A DNA stretch of 64,000 bases, taken from positions 744,001-808,000 of the forward strand of contig CAJZBQ010000060.1 in assembly GCA_914767885.1 (NCBI GenBank). The letters are read 5' to 3'. The notes below the pieces were generated by a model. It was not told the origin of the DNA. It saw only the letters and a list, made by a program, of their open reading frames with translations, and did not search any database. Positions within the stretch are counted from its first letter, which is position 1; the number at the start of each line of letters is the position of its first letter. Positions 21,301 to 33,181 of this stretch are shown here, one piece after another. The position numbers were made by a program, and so were the translations under genes. Source of the stretch: Blepharisma stoltei. Lineage: Eukaryota > Ciliophora > Heterotrichea > Heterotrichida > Blepharismidae.

Positions 21301-24300
21301 CTCATTCCAAGAAAGCAAGTTAATCTTGGTCCGTCTCTGATTTTACTTCTAACTCTAATAGATGCTTCATTAAAGCGCACTCAGGACGCGAAACACCTAT
21401 AAATTCAGTGTCATCCTATCTAACAGAAGAAATCGTTGTAGGAGAAAGCAGTTTCTGCACTACTTTTGTGAATATTGGAATACCCCTAACACCCCATATA
21501 AATAAGCAAATTCTTGCTTATCTGTGAAGGCTTTTGCATCAAATTTGCAAATAGTAAATTTTATATAAATTTGTTAATTATTGGGAGTTTTTTGATTGAA
21601 AGCAAAAAATGAGAATTTATGGCATTTATATATAAATTTCAACCTTTTCATAAAAAATTTACTATTTGCGCTTAAAATAGCCCGCCCAAATAGGTAAGGC
21701 TATGCTTATTACTTGGAGTTCATATATCAAATTTTGAAATAGATACCTGATTATACTGGAATATCGAGCACAACCTAAGCAGTATAATCACTCATGCTAT
21801 ACTCTTAAGTATTTTACATTGAGGCATATTTGGATGAAGACAAAGCAAGTTTTCATCATGCAAGTATCCTTCTGCACAATCGCCGCAGGACGTTCCTGAA
21901 TAGCCATTTTCACATTGATGGCAAGAAGTAGGAGTATTAGCTGTAAGAGTAGCGCAATGGGAAATTGATGGTTGAAGACAAGCTGAAGCTTCGTCATGTA
22001 AATAGCCTTGAGCACAATCAGAGCATGTTGTCCCAGTGTAACCAGCCTCGCATTGGTGGCATGAATTAGGATCAGCGCTTGTAAGAATAGTGCAATGAGT
22101 TACTGATGTTTGAAGACAAGCTGAGCTTTCATCATGCAAATATCCTTGAGCGCAATCGGTGCATGAAGCTCCTGAGTAGCCTGTTTCGCAGCTGTCACAT
22201 AGAGTACCAGTCCAACCTTTATTGCATTTTTCGCAAGCATCACCATTGTCACTAACAACATATGTGCAATGCTGGAGAGTAGAAGGAGTGCAATACTTAT
22301 TTTTGTCAGGTAAATAATTAGGTGCACAACTGTCACATAAAGTTCCAGTATATCCATCTATACATTCATGGCAAGCAAGTCCATTTCCGCTCGCAATAGT
22401 TTTGCAATTAGTCAATGATGACTGAAGACAAAGTCCTTCAGTATCAGGCAAATAATTTACATCACAATTAGTGCATGTTTCTCCTGTATAGCCAGTTTCA
22501 CATGTCATACACAAATCAGGATTATTGGCTGCTAGACAGGAACAATGAGTTAGCGATGATTTAAGACAATTAGAATTATAGTCAAGTAAGTATCCCTGAG
22601 CACAATTATCGCACTTCTCTCCAGTTCAAGCTTCCTCGCATTCATAGCAAGTGTTAGGATCATTACTCTTAAGTGTGATACAGTTTGTAATTAAAGTTTG
22701 AAGACAAGCTGAATTTTGGTCATGTAAGTATCCTGCTGAGCAATCAGAGCAAGTAGTTCCTGTATAGCCTGTTTCGCATTGGTGACAAGATTCAGGAGCA
22801 TTGGCTGCAAGAATAGCGCAGTGAGTAATAGACGACTGGAGACAAGCTGTATTTTCGTCATGTAAATAGCCTTGAGCACAATCAGAGCATGTAGCACCAG
22901 AATATCCTATTTCACAAGTATGGCAGACATTAGGATTATTGCTTGCTAGTGTGATGCAATGATTTATTGATGTTTGAAGACAAAGCAAGTTTTCGTCATG
23001 CAAGTATCCTTCTGCACAGTCACTGCAGGACGTTCCTGAGTAGCCATCTTCACATTGATAACAAGAAGTAGGAGTATTAGCTGTGAGAGTAGCGCAATGG
23101 GAAACTGATGGTTGAAGGCAAGCTGAAGTTTCGTCATGTAAATAGCCTTGAGCACAATCAGAGCATGTTGTCCCAGAGTAACCAGCCTCGCATTGGTAAC
23201 ATGAATTAGGATCGGCGCTTGTAAGAATAGTGCAATGAGTTACTGATGTTTGAAGACAAGCTGAGCTTTCATCATGCAAATATCCTTGAGTACAATCGGT
23301 GCAAGAATCTCCAGAGTAGCCTGTTTCGCAGCTGTCACATAGAGTACCAGTCCAACCTTTATTGCATTTTTCGCAAGCATCACCATTGTCACTAACAACA
23401 TATGTGCAATGCTGTAGAGTAGAAGGAGTGCAATACTTATTTTTGTCAGGTAAATAATCAGGTGCACAACTGTCGCATAAAGTTCCAGTATATCCATCTA
23501 TGCATTCATGGCAAGCATGTCCATTTCCGCTCTCAATAGTTTTGCAATTAGTCACATATGACAGAAGACAAAGTCCATCAGTATCAGGCAAATAATATAC
23601 ATCACAAGTAGTGCATGCTTCTCCTGTATAGCCAGTTTCACATGCCAAGCATTTATCTGGACTATTGGACTGAAGTGTGAAACAATGAGTTAGCGATGAT
23701 TTAAGACAATTGATATTATAGTCAAGTAAGTATCCCTGAGCACAATTATCGCACTTCTCTCCAGTTCACGCTTCCTCGCATTTATAGCAAGTTTCAGGAT
23801 CATTACTCTTAAGTGTGATACAGTGTGTAACTGAGGTTTGAAGACAAGCTGAGTTTTGGTCATGTAAGTATCCTACTGAACAATCAGAACAAGTAGTTCC
23901 TGTATAGCCTGTTTCGCATTGGTGACAAGATTCAGCAGTATTGGCTGTAAGAATAGTACAGTGAGGAAGAGACGACTGGAGACAAGCTGTATTTTCGTCA
24001 TGCAAATAGCCTTGAGCACAATCAGAGCATGTAGCACCAGAATATCCTAATTCACAAGTATGACAGGCATTAGGATTATTGCTTGCTAATGTGATACAAT
24101 GAGTTATTGATGCTTGAAGACAAAGTGAGTTTTCGTCATGCAAGTATCCTTCTGCACAGTCACTGCAGGACGTTCCTAAGTAGCCATCTTCACATTGATA
24201 ACAAGAGGTAGGAGTATTAGCTGTAAGAATAGCGCAATGGGAAACTGATGATTGAAGACAAGTTGAGGTTTCATCATGTAAATAGCCTTGAGCACAATCA

Positions 24301-27300
24301 GAGCATGTTGCCCCAGAATAGCCAATCTCGCATTGGTGACATGAATTAGGATCAGCGTTTGTAAGAATAGTGCAATGAGTTATTAATGTTTGAAGACAAA
24401 CTGAGGTTTCATCCTTCAAATATCCTTGAGCACAATCGGTGCATGAATCTCCAGAGTAGCCTGTTTCACAGCTGTCACATTGAGTGCCAGTCCAACCTTT
24501 AGTGCATTGTTCGCAAGCATCACCATTGCCATTGACAACAACATTGCAATGCTGTAAAGTAGAAGGAGTGCAATACTTATATATGTCAGGTAAATAATTA
24601 GGTGCACAACTGTCGCATAAAGTTCCAGTATATCCATCTATACATTTATGGCAAACCTGTCCATTCCCACTTGCAATAGTTTTGCAATTCATCAATGATG
24701 ACTGAATACAAAATCCATCAGTATCAGGCAAATAATATGTATCACAAGTAGTGCATGTTTCTCCTGTATAGCCATTTTCGCATGACATACACGAATTAGG
24801 ATTATCTGCTTGAAGTCAGAAACAATGAGTTAGCGATGTTTTAAGACAATTACCATTATAGTCAAGTAAGTATCCCTGAGTACAACCTTCTTCACACTTC
24901 TCTCCAGTTCAGCCTTCCATGCATTTATAGCAAGTGTTAGGATCATTACTCTTAAGTGTGATACAGTGTGTAATTGAGGTTTGAAGACAAGCCGAGTTTT
25001 GGTCATGTAAGTATCCTGCTGAGCAATCTGAGCAAGTAGTTCCTGCATAGCCTGTTTCGCATTGGTGACAAGATGAAGGATTATTGGCTGCAAGAATAGT
25101 GCAGTGAGTAATAGACGACTGGAGACAAGCTGTATTTTCGTCATGCAAATAGCCTTGAGCACAATCAGAGCATGTAGCACCAGAATATCCTAATTCACAA
25201 GTATGACAGGCATTAGGATTATTGCTTGCTAATGTGATACAATGAGTTATCGATGCTTGAAGACAAAGTGAGTTTTCGTCATGCAAGTATCCTTCTGCAC
25301 AGTCACTGCAGGACGTTCCTAAGTAGCCATCTTCACATTGATAACAAGAGGTAGGAGTATTAGCTGTAAGAGTAGCGCAATGGGAAACTGATGATTGAAG
25401 ACAAGTTGAGGTTTCATCATGTAAATAGCCTTGAGCACAATCAGAGCATGTTGCCCCAGAATAGCCAATCTCGCATTGGTGACATGAATTAGGATCAGCG
25501 TTTGTAAGAATAGTGCAATGAGTTATTAATGTTTGAAGACAAACTGAGGTTTCATCCTTCAAATATCCTTGAGCACAATCGGTGCATGAATCTCCAGAGT
25601 AGCCTGTTTCACAGCTGTCACATTGAGTGCCAGTCCAACCTTTAGTGCATTGCTCGCAAGCATCACCATTGCCATAAACAACTAATGTGCAATGCTGTAA
25701 AGTAGAAGGAGTGCAATACTTATTTGTGTCAGGTAAATAATTAGGTGCACAACTGTCACATAAAGTTCCAGTATATCCTTCTTTACATTCGACGCAAACC
25801 TTTCCATTCCCACTTGCAATAGTTTTGCAATTAGTGAATGATGACTGAATACAAAATCCATCAGTATCAGGCAAATAATATGTATCACAAGTAGTGCATG
25901 TTTCTCCTGTATAGCCATTTTCGCATGACATACACGAATTAGGATTATCTGCTTGAAGTCAGAAACAATGAGTTAGCGATGTTTTAAGACAATTACCATT
26001 ATAGTCAAGTAAGTATCCCTGAGTACAACCTTCTTCACACTTCTCTCCAGTTCAACCTTCCATGCATTTATAGCAAGTGATAGGATCATTACTATTAAGC
26101 GTGATACAATGTATAATTGAGGTTTGAAGACAAGCCGAGTTTTGGTCATGTAAGTATCCTGCTGAGCAATCTGAGCAAGTAGTTCCTGTATAGCCTGTTT
26201 CGCATTGGTGACAAGATGCAGGAGTATTAGCTGTGAGAATATTGCAGTGAGGAAGAGACGATAGGAGACAAGCTGAATTTTCGTCATGTAAATAGCCTTG
26301 AGCACAGTCAGAGCAAGTCAAGCCTGTATATCCTGTATCACAGCTATCACATGCAGCTCCTTTCCAGCCAATACTGCATGTATGGCAGGTAGTAGGGTCA
26401 TTGCTTGCAAGAGTAGCGCAATGGGTTAATTCTGTTTGAAGACACACTGAATTTTCATCAGGTAAATATCCATCAACGCATTCTGTGCATGTAGTACCTT
26501 TATAATATTGTTCACATTCAGCACAAGAATCAGCTTTACCTACTTTTAGCTTCACACAGTGGCTAATTGACGTTAATAGGCAAGCAGAATTTTCATCAAT
26601 AAGGTAGCCTGCATTAGCGCATATATCACAGTCATCCCCTGAATAGCCTGTATCACATTCATCACATGCAACCCCTTTCCAGCCTGCTTTGCATGTATCG
26701 CATACATCACCGTTTCCGCTAGCAACTATTTTACAGTTTCACAGCCCAGAAGGAACACAAACACCGTTTGTATCAAAAATGGAGCCACCCTGGCATTCTG
26801 AGCAGTGATTTGGGTCATTACGCACTAATTTTACACAATGATCAACTTGTGCTAGAAAGCATTGAAAATCTGTATCTGGCAGATAGTAATCTTCACACCA
26901 TATGCATTTATTTGGATCTTCTTTTTTAAGCATTTTGCAATGAGGAAGAGTTGACTGGATACAATGACTTTGCTCATCTACTAGCTCCTGGGAGAGATCA
27001 ACAATTTTTTTCTGTTTAGGGTTAATTTTTTTAAATTTATTATTTTGAAAATTATTCCGAAACTATTTGCCATATAAGCACTATTTAAGATGCTTAATTT
27101 TAATTAATCATTTATATATATAAATATTTTTGTATAAAAGTTTTGCTTATAAAATTTGGCTAATTTCCTCAGATTTTCTATAATTTTGCTCACTTGAGGA
27201 GTAAGTAGCCTTCAATACACTGCAAGCATTTAGTTGCATCAGGATTATTAAGTATCTTGCATTGTGTAAAATCTGAATAAATGCAATTGAACAAGCCATC

Positions 27301-30113
27301 AATTATATAATGAGCATCACAAGTTTTACAGTCAGCTCCACTATAGTGCTCTTCACATGTATTACAAAGGTCATGATCGTTGCTCTCAGTTTTAAGACAA
27401 TGGGAATATCCATATAATGATGAGCGGAAGCACTCCCCAGTTGTGTCAGGTAAAAACTCATCATTACAGGTATGGCAATGGGCGCCATCTCCACTTTCAA
27501 CTACCCTGCAGAAGCCTAATTCAGAAGGAATACAATTATTATTTGTATCTGGTAAGTGATAAGATTCGCAGCTGTCACATAAGTCACCTACATAGCCATC
27601 ATAACAGTCTTGGCATTTAGTCCCATCAGCGCTGACTGTATTGCAATGCTTTATAGTTGAGGGAACACAGTTCGAGTTTACATTAAGCAAGTAGCCTTCA
27701 GCGCATTTATCACAAGCCGGCCCTGTATAGCCAGTTTCGCATAAGTCACAAATGCTTCCGTCGTTTGCATTACAAGTTTTGCATAGAGAGACTCCACATT
27801 CGCATGATCCCGTACTGCTGAGCTTGTAGTTTCTTTGGCATTTCATGCAGAAAGGATTTCCAGAATAAGGGCAATTGCAATTTGAAGCTGAGGAGTCACA
27901 AGAAACACAGTTTAAGGTGTAGCCTGCAGAGCAGGCTGTGCAGGTTACGGCATTAGAAAAGGTGTTACAGTGTTGGATAGGCGATTGAACACATTTTGCT
28001 TGGCTAAGGACATGTCCACTCTTGCATGAAGTGCATGTATTCTTATCTGTGCATGTATAGCCAAAGCATGGATATAGCTCAGGCTAGCCATCTTTTTTGA
28101 AGCCATAGGAAGATTTTTAGACAAAAAATTATTAAATAGCAAATCCAGCTATTAGCTCTACTATTAGAGTGATTTGACCAATAAAATTTGGCTAATTCTT
28201 ACAAACATTGAGAATCTGAGCTATAACTATGCCTGAACTATATCACAACCATCCATGACGCTGCTACACAAAGTGCATTTATCATTGTCTTTATAGTAAC
28301 CTGACTGGCATGTAGAGCACATTATTTCATTTAGGCAGATCTCACAGCCAGTAATCCAGCGCCATACTATTTCCTAGAGATTTTCCCCTATGAATCTTTC
28401 TAGTTTTTTCCAAACAAATATCTAGAAAATTTTCTACCCAAAATACATCAAATCTGGCAGAGATAAATGTTCTGATCAAATGGAATGCGCCGTAATCTTG
28501 TCTCCGCAGAGTTTGCATAGTTTGTTATCACTGTCCCAGATACGGCCACTTGAGCAGGTTACACAAGACGTAGGAAAAACATTGTCAACTACGTCACAAT
28601 TAGTCAGAGACGAAAGCGAACAAGTTTTCAAATTATTGACAAGGTAATTCTCATCGCAAGCTGTACAAGTTAATCCGTCATTACTACAAGTTTTGCAGTT
28701 AGGAATTTTGACGCTGCATTGTGCACAAGCGTGGGGAGAAATTGAGGCTTCTAAGTAATAGCCGCTTGCGCATTTGTAGCAAGTTGATGTGTCCTGATTG
28801 GCAGGGATATCACAATTATCAAGTTCACTGTTAGAGCATAAGCCTAAGTTATCAATTTTTGCGCCATAGCCATTGTCACATTGATAACAAGTTGTTCCAT
28901 CAGCGTTACAGGACAGGCACAGTGGGATGGGAGTATTGCATACTTCACAAACTTTGGAGTTAGGATTCCAGTAATAGCCATATGAACATTGGCCACAAGT
29001 GACTCTATCTGAGTTTCAAAGATCACAGTTTCCTCCGAGACTGGTAGCTCTTTCCTTGATAAATAAGTCTTTTTAATCGTTATGGGGAGAGAGTTGTTAA
29101 TTTTTTTAGCTTAAAAATTATCAATTTAAAGGTAAACGCGTTTAAATTTCTATGGTTTAGAACACAAACTGTCTGAAATTCAATATAATTAGCTATAAAT
29201 TTTATTAAATAATCATTATTTTATAGCAGAGATGCTAATTTTTTAAATATAATTTTCCCTATAGATATTTCAACTCATAAAGAGGCATATTAAGCGATTT
29301 GCATTCGCTAACGTCCCAGTACCAGCCACTTGAGCAAGTCTTGCAAGTCGATTCATCGGTAACTACATCACAATGTTCAAGACTTGTCTGAGTACAGCCA
29401 CCATCATTATTTAATAAAAAGCCTGGATTGCATGTTGTACAACTATTGATACTTGAGCAAGCTATGCAGTTTGCATCTATATCACTGCATGCTCTACAGC
29501 TGCCTTCAACCTCGACAAAACCATCTAGACATGCATTACAAACTGGGCCATTTGTGCAAGATTTACAAGCGGTTAGAGCGTCACTGCATTTTTTACAGCT
29601 TGAGCCGTCGACATAGTAGCCTGAGTTACATTCTGTGCAAGTAGCAGTGTCTGAACAAGTATGGCAGTTAGGAATTAGTGAGCTGCATGACACACAGTCT
29701 AAATAATAGTGATCTGAGCACGTGTCACAGGTATTAGTAGAAGCAACAACGGCACAATAGTCTAAAGAGGACTCTGTGCAGCCTCCTTTATTGTCTGGCT
29801 TGCGAGTATCTGGATTTACACAAGTTTCACAAAGGTTTGACAATGCACAAGTTAGACAGCCCCCACTTCCATTCATGCAGAAACCTTGGAGATTCCTTTG
29901 ATTTTGGCTTTCTGAAGTGTTATTTGATGCTTTTGATTCGTTAAAAGTTGAGTTGCTTTGAATTAATTGATTGAATTGCCCAAAGTCATGGAAGGGTGGA
30001 TTTCAATCAATGTTAGAGTTTTTGAAGCTTTCATGAGTCACTGAATTTGTTTCCTTTGAGACAGAGACTCTTAATGTTGAGAAGATGAGGAAAAGTATTC
30101 CAGCCACAGACAT
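12375..30113 (-). CDS. Giant Cys-rich REJ/GPS membrane protein (about 5,160 aa), broken by six IESs and one retroposed insert
   Basis: Start ATG at 30113 followed by a signal peptide (SVAGILFLIFSTLRVSVS); stop TAA at 12375-12377. Removing the IESs at 29062-29289, 28354-28494, 28077-28240, 26984-27203, 21193-21801 and 17426-17795, plus the insert at 13074-13585, leaves 15,495 nt, divisible by three. UGA is read as Trp many times (e.g. EEAWTGEKC, CDLWNSDRV). Order of parts: furin/growth-factor-receptor-like CxxC repeats over roughly 4,000 residues, including a 1.14-kb higher-order repeat; a REJ/PKD-like region (from about 16600 down to 14800); a GPS-like motif (CVYYNEGNKTW...NC, near 13930); a transmembrane helix (ILVVTLFIGILLAPVVVV); a charged linker; and four helices ending in WGILIEIFVMQTIYMIMRY. 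A cell-surface receptor or adhesin is inferred. Unless the insert is removed, translation would stop inside it and the last four helices would be lost. Confidence 0.8.
13074..13585 (-). mobile_element. GC-rich retroposon-like insert with 16-bp target-site duplication
   Basis: TCGTTCCTTTGCAGGT occurs at 13058-13073 and 13570-13585. The 496 bp between are strikingly GC-rich. On the minus strand the element begins CACAAATAAAATGG and ends with a short tandem tail (ACTAAG units). Deleting the element plus one duplicate joins VDTCKGT to MPVVIHDLESCC in the host frame. Neither flank has TA inside the duplication, so the normal TA-to-TA excision would not be scarless. No recognisable reverse transcriptase or endonuclease is encoded. 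Confidence 0.8.
17426..17795. mobile_element. CTCCCC-type MITE acting as an IES (370 bp)
   Basis: TAA on both sides (17423-17425, 17793-17795). Left end CTCCCCCCCTCCGTGAGTG, right end CACTCACGGAGGGGGGGAG, with a second inverted copy just inside the right end that forms a hairpin. Excision leaving one TAA gives CTQSSLEKCIVVE, a perfect continuation of the Cys-rich repeat in the giant gene. Confidence 0.95.
21193..21801. mobile_element. 609-bp TA-bounded IES in the giant gene
   Basis: Flanked by TA at 21191-21192 and 21800-21801; the ends are TATAGC and GCTATA. Its removal joins CKILKS to NTPDVCFEC, matching the repeat pattern CITLASNNPNVCHTC elsewhere in the gene. Inside, 21600-21700 is AT-rich with an inverted pair (ATTTTATATAAATTTG near 21552 and a similar stretch near 21640). 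It has no CTCCCC terminus. Confidence 0.85.
21802..26054 (-). repeat. Higher-order repeat of about 1.14 kb in the Cys-rich domain
   Basis: In-frame UGA codons at 22626, 23766, 24909 and 26052 mark equivalent positions in successive copies; the spacings are 1,140, 1,143 and 1,143 bp (about 380 residues). Each copy contains eight to nine Cys-rich units of about 45 residues ending in patterns such as CSDCAQGYLHDE. The copies are very similar at the nucleotide level, indicating recent duplication or gene conversion. A partial copy at the 21.8-22.6 kb end adjoins the 609-bp IES. Confidence 0.9.
26984..27203. mobile_element. 220-bp IES in the giant gene
   Basis: TA at 26982-26983 and 27202-27203. 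Excision gives EGYLVDEQSHCIQ, as expected for a repeat unit. On the minus strand the left end reads CTCCTCAAGTGAGCAAAA, a decayed version of the MITE terminus; the other end (TAGCTCCTGGGAG on the plus strand) is more diverged. The inside is AT-rich with no coding potential. Confidence 0.85.
28077..28240. mobile_element. 164-bp IES with TATAGCTCAGGC ends
   Basis: Inverted ends TATAGCTCAGGC (28073-28084) and GCCTGAACTATA (28231-28242). Excision between the TA dinucleotides restores GCDIYPCFGYTCTDKNTC in frame; without it the frame meets TAG on both sides. The exact TA used is ambiguous because each end has TATA. Confidence 0.75.
28354..28494. mobile_element. 141-bp IES in the giant gene
   Basis: TA at 28352-28353 and 28493-28494. 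Removal joins CGDKI to TGCEICLNEIMCSTC, restoring the Cys spacing. The micro-exon left between this IES and the next (28241-28353) encodes only about 37 residues, so these two IESs sit close together in one domain. Confidence 0.85.
29062..29289. mobile_element. IES in the N-terminal Cys-rich region (about 200-228 bp)
   Basis: The coding frame after CSSGWYWDVSECKSLN runs into TAG and resumes as KERATSLGGNCDLW. Two TA pairs restore the frame: 29062-29289 (228 bp, giving SLNIKERATS) or 29066-29263 (198 bp, with extra residues). The first gives the tidier Cys spacing and is listed. Confidence 0.65.
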
Positions 30114-30222
30114 TTTATAAAGACCTTATAATTTGCCACAAATATGGACTAATGACAGTTATACTTTGCAAAAATTTAAATGAAAAAATTAAGTTTTTGG
30201 AAGAGTTAGAAAGATATTTTAA
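30114..30222. promoter_or_regulatory. Upstream region of the giant gene
   Basis: 109 AT-rich bases between the start codon at 30113 and the MITE starting at 30223. No box is assigned; the MITE lies very close to the presumed promoter. Confidence 0.4.
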
Positions 30223-30770
30223 CTCCCCCCCATCCTTGATCGAACGACTCGCCATCATTCAATCAAGGATGGGAGTTAAAAAAAAAATTTTTTGGGAAAA
30301 AAATTATATATAAAATATTTATATATGTTTTTATTTACTTTTAAATAAGAGGGTTAAGAGTATTTAATAATTATTTTTACAGCAAAAAATTGAATTAATT
30401 TCATAAAATATGAATTTTTAATATTTTGATTTGTTAGTTACCCTTTTAAACTGTATAAATTTTTAATTTGTTCCTTATTGAATTAAAAAATTTTTTTTAG
30501 AATCTGTATTTTTTAGATTATTAAGTTTTTAAGCCTAGATTGATGGCTAAATCACTTCGGATAGTTGATTTTGCAGCTTTCTATCGTCCCAAAGCTCTGA
30601 AAACAACTTCATTAAATAAATCTTTCCAAGTTTTTTGATAACTAATATATTTTTATATATATAAAAATTTACATGATATGAAAATCGTTCGATCAAGGGA
30701 TGGGGGTTAATTTCCCCAATTTTTAGGAATTTTTACAGTCAATCGTTCAATCAAGGATGGGGGGGAGTAA
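30223..30770. mobile_element. Second-type MITE with CATCCTTGATCGAACGA ends (548 bp)
   Basis: Flanked by TAA (30220-30222, 30768-30770). The left end reads CTCCCCCCCATCCTTGATCG, the right end its inverse (TCAATCAAGGATGG then GGGGGAG). Each end has a further inverted copy inside it, making terminal hairpins. It shares the CTCCCC start and target triplet with the other MITEs but differs in the next 15 bases, so it is a distinct subfamily. The interior is AT-rich and non-coding. Confidence 0.85.
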
Positions 30771-30869
30771 GGAATTAGCTTTAACTTTTGTGACTACAGA
30801 TATTGGGCTTAGCTTTGTAAATCTCAATAATAGAGGGATTTGTAGATGGGGTTGGTCGAATTCCGCTAT

Positions 30870-31015
30870 CTACTGGCAGTCTGGCTCTACCTATATCTGA
30901 CAGTCCGCTCTACTAGACTTCAAGGTAGAGTATGCATAGCCAGACTGCCAGCTAGAGCCGGTTGTTAGGTAGAGCCGGACTGTCAGGCAAAGTTGGACTG
31001 TCAGGTAAACCAAGT
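30870..31015. repeat. Cluster of short imperfect repeats
   Basis: Variants of TAGAGCCGGACTGTCAGG recur in both orientations (for example GTAGAGCCGGACTGTCAGG near 30970 and CAGTCTGGCTCTACC near 30878). GC content is higher than the surrounding spacer. The cluster could fold into a cruciform; function unknown. Confidence 0.5.
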
Positions 31016-33181
31016 CAGGTTTGACCATGGGGTAAAAAGATATTTTGCAAATTAATACTTTTTTGGCAGGAAATATCCTAATACTGATATTTTTAATAAA
31101 AATTGATCTTATTTTAGGCATTCAAAGCTAGTAGTCTTTTATAAATAAAATCCATTAAGACATATTTATTCAATTAAACGAGAAACTATAGACTAATTAA
31201 AATGGAGGAGGAGCCTCATTAAGTCATGATGCTCTTCTTTATATAGCTAATTTACTATTCAAATGTGCCTTTCCAAGATGACTCTTTAGCCTCTTGCTTA
31301 ATAATGGGTTTTCTTCCAAAAATTCTCTTCAAAATTGATGGAGAAAAATTAAATTATAAAAAATTATAAGCTTAATTTAACGAGGACGCTTTTGTGAGGA
31401 CAAGCTACCCAAAGAAAATTGTAAAATATCATTTAAAACCCTTTTGGGTGAGTCTTATTGAATTGAAGAAATTAGCATTCTGTAATTATTTTTCAAGGGC
31501 CTAAACTCGTGTCTAAATTTCTTATAAAAATTTAAGCATTTTAAGTGAAGCCTATCACTGCAAAGTAGACTTTTGATGACTGGCAACTGCTATGTTGGCC
31601 AAATTATTACACGTTCACAGAGTGGTTAAAATGGTGGGAAATCCAAACAAGAGGTTATTTTTGAATTATCGTCAAGGTTTTTATCATTAGAATGGTCGAA
31701 TTAGCTAGACCCAATGATTATTCATCTATTATCTTAGAAGCTTTAATATACCTATACAACTTTTCTTAATTATGCAATAAAATTTAGATTTAATTTAAGC
31801 ACGAAAATTGAGGTGCTATATACTTTAAAGGTAGCATTGAAGTCTTTTTCAAGTGATGAGAAGAAGACTTTCTTATTTAAATCAGTTATCCCAAGAAATT
31901 TTTAAAATTTATAAAAAAGTCTTATGGGCAAAATAGCTTAAGAATAACTTTTTATTTGAGTCATAAATTTACTCAAAGTTTTCTAAAAGATTTTGTTTAA
32001 TCAAAAAGAATGTAGCAGTTACTTTTATTTATTGATTATTTTGTTAAAGACTAAAGAATTTGTGTGCTTTAGAAAGAAATTTTTATAAGAATTAGGAAAC
32101 CTTCTTTGAAGCCAAGCTAATGTTTGCATCTAAAAATTAAATGATTTTTTTGAGATGTGGTTGTTGGGCAATATAAAGATCTTTAATTTATCACAGACTC
32201 TAAATTAAGTCTTTGAAATTTTCTAAAACTTTAAAGCCAAAAATCCATAAAATTATTTAAGAATTCGATTGCTTTGGAGCATCGTTTCTAATTTGAGTAT
32301 AATCAACATCAAATTCATAAATTTTAATTAATTTTCATAAATGAAAATGCAACAGTTTCATTTGACGAGAAAATTCGAACTAACACGCTACTCAAATATT
32401 AATTCTTATAGTTTTACATAAGAACTTTTAGAAACATTTACCAATTGAAATGAAAATTGAGTTTTTACCCGAGATGAGTCAATCAATAGATAAATTGATG
32501 AACTCTTTCATAAAAACGTATAGTGTAAAATGGATCTCTTTGGAGAATTTTTAAAAGAGCCTAAATATCAATTCATTCTCATATAAAAAGTTGTTCAAGA
32601 ATCAAATGTTAATTATTTCCAATTGATTTTCTTCATATTATTTCATATAAATTTAAAAAGTTTGTTTATAAATCGGTAAAATAGACGTTCTTTAGTGAAA
32701 AACATAATTTTGATGGTCTCATTTTTTGTTTCCAATTTGCAACATTGCAAGTCAAATTTTATAAGTATACGCTTCTTGGACACAATTACTTAATTAGAGT
32801 TTAACACTTCTTAAAATTTTGCTTAAAAATTTTGATAAATAAAACTGCTAATTAGAAGAATTCTTTCATAAGTCATTTTCTATGAAAACCATTTCAATTC
32901 AAAACTCCTCTTAAAAGTTTATATTATAGATGCATGCTTTTCTCATAAATAAATTGTTTCAATGTGCATGACCTCTAGATATATTAAGCCTTTAAGAAAG
33001 TTACTTTATAAAATAATGAAGTTAATCATAAATTGCATTTTCATTAGCTTTAAAGTAATCTTACAAACTATCTTAAATATAATATTAGCTAGTTAATTTT
33101 TAATAAAGATTAATTTAGCATTTAGAGCTTTATTAAAAAGACCTAAATAATTAGATTAAAATGCAATTTTATAAAGAATGA
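31016..33181. other. AT-rich non-coding spacer
   Basis: No supported gene in 2.2 kb. From about 32690 the sequence matches the 3' flank of the downstream paralogue (48290-48805), including AGTATACGCTTCTTGGAC, so the duplicated unit begins around here. Confidence 0.65.

Noticed and set aside
21802-26054. CRISPR-like array from the regular spacing
   Set aside because: The repeats are coding, contiguous and 1.14 kb long, without unique spacers, in a eukaryotic context.
20942-26555. Five separate medium-sized Cys-rich genes
   Set aside because: The breaks are UGA codons at Trp positions plus one 609-bp IES; with UGA as Trp they form one continuous frame.
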